64,000 bases of DNA from the NCBI RefSeq assembly GCF_025506355.1, contig NZ_JANZYP010000043.1, forward strand, positions 21,908 to 85,907, in the 5' to 3' direction. This document shows positions 53,391 to 61,297 of the stretch, one piece after another (positions within the stretch are counted from its first letter, which is position 1; each line of letters opens with the position of its first letter). The DNA is from Sphaerisporangium corydalis (GTDB lineage Bacteria; Actinomycetota; Actinomycetes; Streptosporangiales; Streptosporangiaceae). The position numbers and the translations under genes were made by a program. The notes beneath the pieces are model-generated. The model searched no databases. It worked only from the letters and a program-made list of their open reading frames with translations, and was not told the DNA's origin.

Positions 53391-56300
53391 ATGGCCTGGC
53401 AGTTGCACTACACGTCGGCCGAGGCCGGTCCTGGCGGGCGCGCCGGGTTCCAGTTCGTCGCCGAGTCGCCGGGGCTCCCGCCCGGGCTCGCGGGCAAGGT
53501 AGCCGCGCACCTCAGCTACAAGCCGCCCCCCGCCGCCCCGCTGGCCCCCACCCCCGCGCAGGTCGCCGACCTCCCGGTGGCCCTGTCGTACGGGCCGGTG
53601 GGCGAGCTGAGCGTGCTCACCCGGTGCGTCTACCTCGGGCAGGACTACTCCGGCCGGTACGGCAACTTCCTCGGGCACGCCGTCGTCGCCGGGCCCGGCG
53701 AGCTGACCGGGCTGCGGCCGGTGGAGTTCTGGCGGGCGTCGCTGTGGTCGGACGCCCCGGCGGCGTCCGGCACCGCACTGCCCGAGCTGGCCGACCCGCT
53801 GCCGGGCGACCACCTCGACCCCGAGTCGCTGGCCGAATGGCTCGCCGCGGGGGGCGACGCCGCGTACACCCGGCTCGGCGGGCTGCTCTCGACCGTCGCC
53901 AAGGCGCTGTCCCAAGGTCACGGCCGCGTGGTCCTGGTCTGCGACGACGTCGAGGAGATCGTGCGATGGATCGCGGTGATCTCCTACTCGCTGCCGTGGC
54001 CGGTGGCCGCGCGGCTGCCGTTCCTGACCTACAGCGCCGACCCCGCGACGGCCACGCAGGTGATCGTGGGGACGACGCCGGACGTCTGGATGCCGTCCGA
54101 CATCGACGCCGCCGTCGTCCGGCTGTCCGAACCTCCAGCCGAAGGAGCCCCCCTCGGCCGGTTCGCCCGCACGGTCACCGAATGCTGGCGCCGGTCGGAC
54201 CTGGCGGGCATCGACGCGATCGGCGAACTGGGCGCGACCCCGGCGGCGACCGACCGACCCGGCGGGACATCGGCTACGACCGGCCGACCCGCTCCGTCGT
54301 CACCCGGCGGGCCGAGCGTGACATCGGCCGAGCACGGCGGGCGTGGCGCGAACCCGGCTGCGTACGGCGGGCATGGGGGGTATGGCGGGCGTGGTGGGAA
54401 CCCGGCCACGCACGACGGGCCCTCGGCCGCGCCCGGCGGGTCCCCGGCCGCCCATGGCGGGCCCGGCGGCTCCTCGGCCAGGCACGGCGGACCCGGCGGC
54501 TCCTCGGCCAGGCACGGCGGGCCCAGCGGTTCCCCGGCCGCCCATGGCGGGCCCGGCGGATCCCCGGTCAAGCACGGCGGACCCGGCAATTCTTCGGTCA
54601 GGCACGGCGGACCCGGCGGTTCTTCGGGCGCGCACGACGGCGCGGGGTTCGACCTGGAGACCGGCGCCGCGCTGCTCGCCTTCTGCCAGGGCGACCCGAC
54701 CGTGACCGCCGAGGAGCGGTCGGCCATCGCCCGCTCGCTGACCGGCGACCTTCCCGACTGGCTGTGGCAGGACCTCGGCCGGATGTCCGGCGAGATGGAC
54801 TTCGAACTGGCCTCCGCCGCCCGCGCCGTCGCGCCGGTGGACACCGCCGAGCGCTGCGCCGCGCGGTGCGCCGTCCTCGCCCTGCGCGACCGTACGCTGC
54901 CGCCGCCCGAGCCCGCGCTGCGTGAGGAAACCCGGGAGACGCTCCGCCGCGAGACCGCGCGGGCGCTCGCCGCCGCGACCGACATGGACCGGCTCGGCGA
55001 CGCCGCCGCGACCGCCCACGCGATCGGGGCGCCCATCACCGGCGACGACCTCGAAGCCGCGGCGCGTACCCTGGCCCGCGAGGGCAGGGGCGACCTCGGG
55101 CGGCTGCTGGAACGGGTACCGCCCGGCCTGCGGGACACCGTCCTGTCCGGGGTGGTCCTCGGCGTCGAGGAGGCGGCGCCGGACGTCCTCGACCGGATGC
55201 TGGACGACGCCGTGTGCGACGAGCTGCACGCCCGCGACCTGTCGGCCACCCCGCGCACCGGCACGGCGGTGGTCCTCTCGCGCGTACGGCGCGAACTGGT
55301 CACGCGCGTCGACGCGACCGTGGACCTGATCAGATTCGGCGCCGACGTGACCGACGACATGCCGCACGGCCGCTTCGACGGCGCCGACGTGACAGACGAC
55401 ACGCAGCCCGACCGCTTCGGTACCGACGTGGCAGACGACATGCCACATGACCGCCTCGGTACCGACGTGGCGGACAACACACCGCAAGACCGCCTCGCCA
55501 CCGACGTAGCGGATAACACACCGCCTGACCGCCTCAGCGCCAGCGTGGCAGACAACACACCGCAAGACCGCCTCAACACCGATGTAGCGAACGACACATC
55601 GCCTGACCGCCTCGGCGCCAGCGTGGCGGACAACACACCCCATGGCCGCCTCGGCGCCGATGTAGCGGACAACACACCCCAAGGCCACTTCGGAGCCGAC
55701 GTAGCGGACGTAGCGGACGTAGCGGACGACATGCCGCCCGGCCGCGACGAGGCGCTGCGCATCGTGTGGGACCAGGTCCCCGGCATCGCCGAATGCACGT
55801 CCCTGGTCGCCCGGCTCGGCACCGCGCTGAACGTCTCCCCCTACCTCAGCGACCTGCCCGCCCGCACGTTCCTGGCCACCGGCCTCGCGGACCCCGAAAC
55901 CGTGCGGCTGGCCGGGCAGGTGCGCGACACCGTCCCCGGGTACCCCAGGAAGGACGCCGAGGCGGTGCTGCTCGCCACCGGCGTGGCCGATGCCGATCGC
56001 CCCGAGGACGCGGCCGAGCTGCTCCGGCGGCTGGACGAGCTCGGGCCGGAGGCCGACGAGGAACTTCTGGCCGAGGCCACCGCCGTCGCCGCGCGCTCCC
56101 TCACCCAGCGGGACCCGAGGTTCCGCACCGAAGTCGTCAAGGACCTGCCCGAGAGCGCGCGCACCGCGCTCACCCGCGCCTGGCTGGAGGGCCGCAGGAC
56201 CCGCGACGAGCAGGTGGCCCTGATAGAGGTCGCCATCCGCCTGCACCTGGCCGGGTCCCCCGTGCCCGGCCTGGACGCGTGGGCGCGGTCGCAGATCGGG

Positions 56301-56420
56301 AGCTGGTCGCTGTTCGGTTCGGTCGAGTCCCACTTCAAACGGGACGCGGAACTCACCGCCGGCCTGCGCGAGATGTCCAAACCCCGCCGAGCCCGCCCCT
56401 GGAAACGAGAGTCCCCCTGA
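53391..56420 (+). CDS. GAP1-like (GTPase-associated protein 1) protein
   Basis: A 1009-residue protein. The N-terminal 280 residues (WQLHYTSAEAGPGGRAGFQF, GPVGELSVLTRCVYLGQDYS, GNFLGHAVV) match the GAP1 N-terminal domain as I remember it; a middle helical domain (about 420-645) and a C-terminal helical domain (about 785-1000) follow. Two repeat tracts interrupt the domains: Gly/Ser/His 10-mers (about 293-420) and acidic 13-mers (650-786). No catalytic motif is seen. Being flanked by two GTPases, it is presumably their partner. The ATG has a G-rich site immediately before it and its stop overlaps the next ATG (TGATG). Confidence 0.78.
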   Translation: MAWQLHYTSAEAGPGGRAGFQFVAESPGLPPGLAGKVAAHLSYKPPPAAPLAPTPAQVADLPVALSYGPVGELSVLTRCVYLGQDYSGRYGNFLGHAVVAGPGELTGLRPVEFWRASLWSDAPAASGTALPELADPLPGDHLDPESLAEWLAAGGDAAYTRLGGLLSTVAKALSQGHGRVVLVCDDVEEIVRWIAVISYSLPWPVAARLPFLTYSADPATATQVIVGTTPDVWMPSDIDAAVVRLSEPPAEGAPLGRFARTVTECWRRSDLAGIDAIGELGATPAATDRPGGTSATTGRPAPSSPGGPSVTSAEHGGRGANPAAYGGHGGYGGRGGNPATHDGPSAAPGGSPAAHGGPGGSSARHGGPGGSSARHGGPSGSPAAHGGPGGSPVKHGGPGNSSVRHGGPGGSSGAHDGAGFDLETGAALLAFCQGDPTVTAEERSAIARSLTGDLPDWLWQDLGRMSGEMDFELASAARAVAPVDTAERCAARCAVLALRDRTLPPPEPALREETRETLRRETARALAAATDMDRLGDAAATAHAIGAPITGDDLEAAARTLAREGRGDLGRLLERVPPGLRDTVLSGVVLGVEEAAPDVLDRMLDDAVCDELHARDLSATPRTGTAVVLSRVRRELVTRVDATVDLIRFGADVTDDMPHGRFDGADVTDDTQPDRFGTDVADDMPHDRLGTDVADNTPQDRLATDVADNTPPDRLSASVADNTPQDRLNTDVANDTSPDRLGASVADNTPHGRLGADVADNTPQGHFGADVADVADVADDMPPGRDEALRIVWDQVPGIAECTSLVARLGTALNVSPYLSDLPARTFLATGLADPETVRLAGQVRDTVPGYPRKDAEAVLLATGVADADRPEDAAELLRRLDELGPEADEELLAEATAVAARSLTQRDPRFRTEVVKDLPESARTALTRAWLEGRRTRDEQVALIEVAIRLHLAGSPVPGLDAWARSQIGSWSLFGSVESHFKRDAELTAGLREMSKPRRARPWKRESP
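54453..54632 (+). repeat. Six 30-nt tandem repeats in the GAP1-like gene
   Basis: Units starting at 54453 every 30 nt encode HGGPGGSSAR-like 10-mers; decayed copies extend back to about 54300. The stretch is a flexible Gly/Ser/His linker. Confidence 0.9.
55338..55748 (+). repeat. Ten 39-nt tandem repeats in the GAP1-like gene
   Basis: Units encode 13-mers such as GTDVADNTPQDRL at 55338, 55380 and then every 39 nt to 55692. The last unit contains an extra triple GTAGCGGAC 9-nt repeat. Third-position GC is clearly lower than in flanking coding sequence. The tract is acidic. Confidence 0.9.
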
Positions 56421-56758
56421 TGCGCCAACCCCCAACGCACCCGACCCCGGTCACGGCGCGGCGCACGAACAACACCCCCCGGGGAACGACCACCACCACA
56501 GAGCACCCGTACAAGACGCACCCGGCAACCCGGCCCGCGATCGTCGTCGTCGGGCGAACACTACGCACGCCGAACGCCCGTCCGAAAACCCGGCACACCC
56601 CCAACACCCACCCAGAAACAAAGCACGCGATCGTCATCGACCGGGCAACACGGCACACACTCGACACCCGCCGGGGAACGGCATGGCTCGTAGGGTCGCG
56701 GGTGGGAGGCGCCTGCGGGTGGGCGGGGCGGGGCCGTATGCGGTCCGGGGTGCGCTGA
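56420..56758 (+). CDS. Possible 112-codon basic peptide coupled on both sides
   Basis: The ATG overlaps the GAP1-like stop (TGATG at 56418-56422) and its own TGA overlaps the ATG of the membrane GTPase (TGATG at 56756-56760). The product is Thr/Pro/Arg/His-rich, contains two copies of a 22-residue motif with AIVVVGR/AIVIDRA 90 nt apart, and ends in a Gly/Arg-rich segment. Codon use is less GC-rich than in neighbours. No family known. The double overlap argues for translation; the low complexity argues for caution. Confidence 0.45.
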   Translation: MRQPPTHPTPVTARRTNNTPRGTTTTTEHPYKTHPATRPAIVVVGRTLRTPNARPKTRHTPNTHPETKHAIVIDRATRHTLDTRRGTAWLVGSRVGGACGWAGRGRMRSGVR

Positions 56759-59028
56759 TGCCGTTCGTCGCGGTGTTCGTGATCGCGCTGTGGTGCGTGT
56801 GCATGTACTTCGGGTTCCTGTACGGATTCCCCGTCCTGTGTGCGATCACCCTGGTCGCCGCCACGCTGATCGGCGTGGGCCACTACTTCGCGCGCGCCGG
56901 GCGGGTCCTGCTGCCCACCACCGTGGGAGGCGCCTCCCCCTCGACCCCCGGGACGGCCGAGGGGAACCGCGACCCCGCCTACCGCCACTACCTGTTCAAC
57001 CAGGCGTCCCAGGACTGGTGGCGGATCCTCAGGTCCGTCATACCGGCGATCGGCCAGAACGCCAAGGCCACGGTGAGCACGGTGACCCGGTGGCTGATGA
57101 GCAACGTCCAGGGCTTCTTCCTGCTCCCCGTCTGGCTGGCCGTCGTCGCCGGCCTGGCCTTGGCCACGATCCCCCTCGCGGTCGCGGGTGCCGCGCTGAC
57201 CTCCGCGTACGCGCTGGTCGTACTTGCCGGGATGCTGGTGTGGCTGCTCCTGCTGGCCCTCCTGCTCTCGGTCGAGCAGGTGTTCATGCGGGCGCGGCGG
57301 ATCCTGCAGACCTGCCCGCACCCCCAGTGCTACGCCCGCATCGACCTGCCCGAGTACGCCTGCCCGGCCTGCGGGGAGCGGCACCGCCACCTGACCCCGA
57401 ACCTCGACGGGGCCTTCCGGCACGTGTGCCGCTGCGGGACACGGCTCCCCACCGCCATCGTCCTCGGCCGCTTCCGGCTCCAGGCGTACTGCCCGGAATG
57501 CGGGCGCGCCCTGCCCCACCGCATCGGCCGGGCCAGGATCGAACCCCTGCCGTTCGTCGGCGGCCCGGACGCGGGCAAGACGACGTTCATGGTGCTCGCG
57601 ATCAACGCCCTGCACGGCGTGGTGAAGGCCGCCAAAGGACGGGCCGGGTTCGTGGTCCAGGGCGACGAGATGGCGTTCGCCCGGTTCCGCCAGGAACTGC
57701 GCCTCGGCAAGGTCTCCAAGACCACGACCTCGGCGCCGTCGGCGACCATGGTGGACATCACCCTGCCCGGATCCCGCACCCGCAGCGGCAACCGCATCCT
57801 GTACCTGTTCGACCCCTCGGGCGAGGGGTTCACCGGGTCCACGCAGGTGGAGGCGATGAGCTACCTCGCCCACGGCGAGGCGATGCTCATCGTGGTGGAC
57901 CCCTTCGCCCTCCCGCTGGTGCAGCAGAACCTGTCGGCGGCCGAACGGCAGACCCTCGACCGCGCAGGCGTCGTCCTGTCGCCCGAGGATCCTTCCGACA
58001 CATTCCAGCGGGTCAGGAACGAGCTGGCGGCGCGCGCGGACGGCGGCCGGCAGAAACGCGTCGCCGTCGTGGTCACCAAGGCCGACCTGCTCCGGCGCAC
58101 CAGCGTGGGACGTGACGCGGAGCGGCTGCCCGGCTGGTTCGACCAGGTCGGCCTGGGCAACATGATCCGGGACCTGGCCAAGACGGCGGGCGAGGTGCGC
58201 TACCTGGCGTCCGGCCTCCCGGCGGACGAGGCCGCCATCGGCCGCCTCCTCGCCTGGCTCACCGACCTCCCGGTCCCCGCCCCCCCGACCCCCAACGGCT
58301 CAACCCCCGCCAACCCGAACGGCGGCAGCGCCCCCACCGACCACGACCAAACCCCCACGGCCAAGCGCAGCGACACCAAGGCCAGCCCCAGCGACACCAC
58401 CGCCAAGCCCAGCGACGCCACGGGCAACCCGGGCGACCCTCAATGGCGATCAGCCGACACCCAGGACAACCCGGATGCCGCCCGAAGGACCCCGGACAGC
58501 ACCCGCCAAACCCCGAACGACGCCCAAGAGAACCCGAACAGCACCCACGACAAACCGAACAGTCCCCAAGAAGACCCGAACAACTCCCGCGACAAATCGA
58601 ACGACGCCCGCGAGAACCCGAATAACGCCAACGAGAAACCCGACAACACCCGGGATAAATCGAACAGCGCCCCCAAGAGCCCGAACAACGCCAGTGAGAG
58701 CCCGAACGACGCCCGCGAAAGGCCCGACAACGCCCGCGAAAGGCCCGACGACGCCCGCGAAAGGCCGGACGACGCCCGCGAGAGATCGGACCACGCCCGC
58801 GATCGATCGAACGACGGCACCGCCGGCGGCAGCGACGAGGCCGACCTCACGACGGCCGACCTGCGCCGGCCCTGGGCGCCGCGCGGAGGCGACACGAGCC
58901 ACGTGCCGCTGAACTACCGCCTGTTCCGCTGGTCCCTGTTCGGCACCTCAGCCCTCGTCGGCGCCGCCGTAATGATCCTCCTCGCCCTCCGCGCCCTCCC
59001 CCTCCTCAACCTCGCCCTCCCCGGCTAA
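56758..59028 (+). CDS. Membrane-anchored zinc-ribbon GTPase (DO-GTPase2-like)
   Basis: A 756-residue protein. Two helices at the N-terminus (about 3-45), a further hydrophobic pair near 118-172, then zinc ribbons (CPHPQC, CPACGERH, CRCG, CPECG) and a P-loop domain with GGPDAGKT, the switch motif FDPSGEGF and TKAD. A heptad-like hydrophilic tract of 21-nt repeats (571-686) precedes a last membrane helix near 725-745. It is probably held at the membrane with the GTPase domain inside. The ATG at 56758 is in a TGATG overlap; an in-frame ATG at 56683 would add 25 residues and overlap the small frame. Confidence 0.8.
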   Translation: MPFVAVFVIALWCVCMYFGFLYGFPVLCAITLVAATLIGVGHYFARAGRVLLPTTVGGASPSTPGTAEGNRDPAYRHYLFNQASQDWWRILRSVIPAIGQNAKATVSTVTRWLMSNVQGFFLLPVWLAVVAGLALATIPLAVAGAALTSAYALVVLAGMLVWLLLLALLLSVEQVFMRARRILQTCPHPQCYARIDLPEYACPACGERHRHLTPNLDGAFRHVCRCGTRLPTAIVLGRFRLQAYCPECGRALPHRIGRARIEPLPFVGGPDAGKTTFMVLAINALHGVVKAAKGRAGFVVQGDEMAFARFRQELRLGKVSKTTTSAPSATMVDITLPGSRTRSGNRILYLFDPSGEGFTGSTQVEAMSYLAHGEAMLIVVDPFALPLVQQNLSAAERQTLDRAGVVLSPEDPSDTFQRVRNELAARADGGRQKRVAVVVTKADLLRRTSVGRDAERLPGWFDQVGLGNMIRDLAKTAGEVRYLASGLPADEAAIGRLLAWLTDLPVPAPPTPNGSTPANPNGGSAPTDHDQTPTAKRSDTKASPSDTTAKPSDATGNPGDPQWRSADTQDNPDAARRTPDSTRQTPNDAQENPNSTHDKPNSPQEDPNNSRDKSNDARENPNNANEKPDNTRDKSNSAPKSPNNASESPNDARERPDNARERPDDARERPDDARERSDHARDRSNDGTAGGSDEADLTTADLRRPWAPRGGDTSHVPLNYRLFRWSLFGTSALVGAAVMILLALRALPLLNLALPG
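58468..58815 (+). repeat. About sixteen 21-nt tandem repeats in the membrane GTPase gene
   Basis: Each unit codes seven residues such as RPDDARE, SPNDARE or KSNDARE; the last copies (58732-58794) are nearly identical. The result is a charged heptad tract rich in Asn, Asp, Arg and Pro. Confidence 0.9.
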
Positions 59029-59487
59029 CCCCACCACCAACACACCCCCACAACCCTTCCCCTCACCGCGGGGCTCCTCCCCAACGGCCCCCTTCCCGAC
59101 CGCCATCAACCTCGTCACCGCCACCACCGTGACCCTTGGCCCCTCTCACGGCCACACCACCAAGCCGCTCTCCGGTCGATCCCCAGCTCTAACCGACGCC
59201 ATCATCGTGACCCTTCGCCCAACACATGGCCGGACCAGCAAGCCACCCGTCACGGTTGACCCCACCCCTCATCGCCGCCACAACCGTGATCCTTGTCCCC
59301 ATGCGCAGCTCTTCCTCCCAAACGGCCCCCTCTAGGCCGACCTCGACCACCGCACCCCGGAAGCCTCGCTCGACGTCTGCGGCACATCCTGTCGTCCGGT
59401 CAGGACCGAGGCGGCCGGTCGTCAGGGCCCCCCTCCTACGCGCGGACCTGGGTGCCGTCCATCGAGGTCACGTCCATCAGACACCCC

Positions 59488-59502
59488 CTTAGCGGTGCTA
59501 AG
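59488..59502. promoter_or_regulatory. TetR-type operator palindrome
   Basis: CTTAGC-GGT-GCTAAG is a perfect 6-bp inverted repeat that overlaps the -10 box of the adjacent TetR gene, 9 nt before its ATG, consistent with autorepression. Confidence 0.65.
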
Positions 59503-59504
59503 TT
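59499..59504 (+). promoter_or_regulatory. Leaderless -10 box for the TetR gene
   Basis: TAAGTT ends 7 nt before the ATG at 59512 and overlaps the operator. Confidence 0.5.
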
Positions 59505-59511
59505 ACTTGTG

Positions 59512-60195
59512 ATGAGCACTCACAACGGACGACCCGCGCTGACCCGGCGGACGGTGATCGAGGCCGCGCTGCGGCTGCTCGACGAGACCGGGCTCGACGG
59601 CCTGACCGTGCGCAGGCTCGCCGCCGACCTGGGCGTCCAGTCGCCCGCGCTGTACTGGCACTTCCGCACCAAGCAGGAACTGCTCGACGGCATGGCCGAC
59701 GTGATCGTCCTGGACGCCGGCATGGGGCCGCCCGCCGACGGCGAGTCCTGGCAGGACTGGCTGGCCCGCCGGACCCGCGCCTACCGAGCCTCCCTGAGCT
59801 CCCACCGCGACGGCGCCCGCGTCGTCACCAACGCCCGCGACCTCAGCCCGGCCACGCTCCAGAAGCTCGACGAGGAACTGAGCGCCATGGTGCGGTGCGG
59901 ATTCTCCCCCGCACTCGCCCTGCGCACCATCGCCGCCCTCTCCCAGTACACCAACGGCTTCGTCCTAGCCGAACAGTCCCACTCCCCCACGACCCCCCCA
60001 CCCCCCACCGACCCGGCCGCCGACCAACTCGCCGCGCTTGCCGGGCTGCTCGCCGAAGGCATGTCCGCGACCCTCATCACGGCCCTTCGCGAGAGCGGCG
60101 GAGCCGGCGGCGACGAAGCCTTCGAGCACGGCCTACGCACCTTCATCGACGGCACCGCCACCGCCCTGACCCTCCAGAACACCCCCACCAAATGA
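59512..60195 (+). CDS. TetR-family transcriptional regulator
   Basis: A 227-residue repressor. The helix-turn-helix is TVRRLAADLGVQSPALYWHFRTKQELL at about 30-56; the C-terminal part resembles the tetracycline-repressor-type ligand domain (WLARRTRAYRASLSSHRDGARV). The effector is unknown. The target is at least its own promoter, since a 15-bp palindrome overlaps it. There is no divergent efflux gene, which is unusual for this subgroup; the neighbour downstream is a hotdog-fold protein facing the other way. Confidence 0.88.
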   Translation: MSTHNGRPALTRRTVIEAALRLLDETGLDGLTVRRLAADLGVQSPALYWHFRTKQELLDGMADVIVLDAGMGPPADGESWQDWLARRTRAYRASLSSHRDGARVVTNARDLSPATLQKLDEELSAMVRCGFSPALALRTIAALSQYTNGFVLAEQSHSPTTPPPPTDPAADQLAALAGLLAEGMSATLITALRESGGAGGDEAFEHGLRTFIDGTATALTLQNTPTK

Positions 60196-60345
60196 TCGCC
60201 AGCCAGGCGCCAACACGGTAGGGCGACATAAGGCGAAACCGGCACCCGCACAACAACGAACCGACCACCCCACCACGCCCCCTCCGCACCATGACCGCTA
60301 ATCAGGCGCCGACGCGGTCAGACGAGGTACGGCGGAATCGGCGCC
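60193..60345 (+). repeat. Degenerate direct duplication, 99 nt apart
   Basis: About 54 nt at 60193-60246 recur at 60292-60345 with substitutions; CAGGCGCC is shared at 60204 and 60303. It lies between the convergent TetR and hotdog-fold genes. Confidence 0.6.
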
Positions 60346-60390
60346 TTGTGCGGTGGTCAAGCCCGGGGACGTTCGTGGGACCGCGTCGCG

Positions 60391-61116
60391 TCAGGTCACG
60401 CGGGGCAGGATCCAGGTGGCGTGGGCGGCGGCGACCAGGGTGCCGTCGAGTTCGTAGACGGCGCTCTGGCCGTACAGCTTGCGGCCGTCGCGGCCGGTCG
60501 CGCGTCCGACGACCGAGTACGTGCCGTTGGGGTAGACGCGCCGGAACACCTGCGCGGTGAGGCGCCCGAGCAGTCCCGGTCCGCCGGACCCGGCGTGCGC
60601 CCAGCCCGAGGGGCAGTCGAGTGCGGCCCAGACCAGGGCGTCCGGCACCCCGCCGCCCTCCTCCGTGACGGTCATCGGCACCCGCCACCCCGCCGCGATC
60701 ACATCGGTCCCCTCGACCGGCCCCGGGAAGATCCGCAGCCCGTCCCCCGGGTCCCGGAGACCGCAGACGAAGCACCCAGGGACGGGGTGATGCCCGGTCA
60801 GCCCGGCGAACCCGGCCTCCGCGCGGGCCGCTTCGTTGAACGGTACGAACGGCGGCGGCGTCACGTCCTCGGCGACCGGGATCGCCTCGGCGAGCACCCG
60901 CCCGTCATGGGAGAGCGTGACCGAGTTGGCGACATGGCCGATGTGCAGCTCGGTGTCCAGCGGGACCGGCCGGTTCAGGGTCACCTCCAGCGCGTGCGCG
61001 CCGTCCAGCGCGCCGGCGAGGGTCCCCGCGACCCATCCTCCGTTGGCCATTCCCTCAGGCCCCCGGAAGCGAGCCGGAATGGTGAGCACAGTGCACAGAC
61101 CGGCAGACGTCGTCAT
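60391..61116 (-). CDS. Hotdog-fold thioesterase-like protein
   Basis: A 241-residue protein that looks like two consecutive hotdog domains. The first half has RFRGPEGMANGGWVAGTLAG, and the middle contains a CFVCG motif (two Cys in PGCFVCGLRD) that in similar actinobacterial proteins joins the domains; the second half has PDALVWAALDCPSGW. Such proteins are annotated as thioesterases or hypothetical; the acyl-CoA substrate is unknown. The ATG has GGGGTG upstream. Confidence 0.65.
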   Translation of the reverse strand: MTTSAGLCTVLTIPARFRGPEGMANGGWVAGTLAGALDGAHALEVTLNRPVPLDTELHIGHVANSVTLSHDGRVLAEAIPVAEDVTPPPFVPFNEAARAEAGFAGLTGHHPVPGCFVCGLRDPGDGLRIFPGPVEGTDVIAAGWRVPMTVTEEGGGVPDALVWAALDCPSGWAHAGSGGPGLLGRLTAQVFRRVYPNGTYSVVGRATGRDGRKLYGQSAVYELDGTLVAAAHATWILPRVT

Positions 61117-61297
61117 AAAGAGGCACCCCCATGCTCCACGTCACGGAGCGGCAATCCGTAAAACCGTGACACACCACCACATTTTACCCGGATGCCCGCA
61201 CTCTTCATTCCATCAGGCGCTGATGACAACCCCATGAGCCTCACGTAACGACGACATGACACCCCGCGTCACACCCGCCCGGACCGCGCCGACATCA

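Larger units (their letters stand above)
59029..59511. other. 483-nt region without a recognised gene, with decayed repeats
   Basis: Between the membrane GTPase and the TetR gene. CGTGACCCTT-like sequence recurs at 59128, 59206 and 59285, a spacing of 78-79 nt, and a 68-codon frame at 59129-59335 reads across two units. It is probably a decayed minisatellite, not a gene. The last 25 nt are the TetR promoter and operator. Confidence 0.6.

Noticed and set aside
59129..59335. 68-codon frame downstream of the membrane GTPase
   Set aside because: It reads through two decayed 78-nt repeats, has no ribosome site and no recognisable product.
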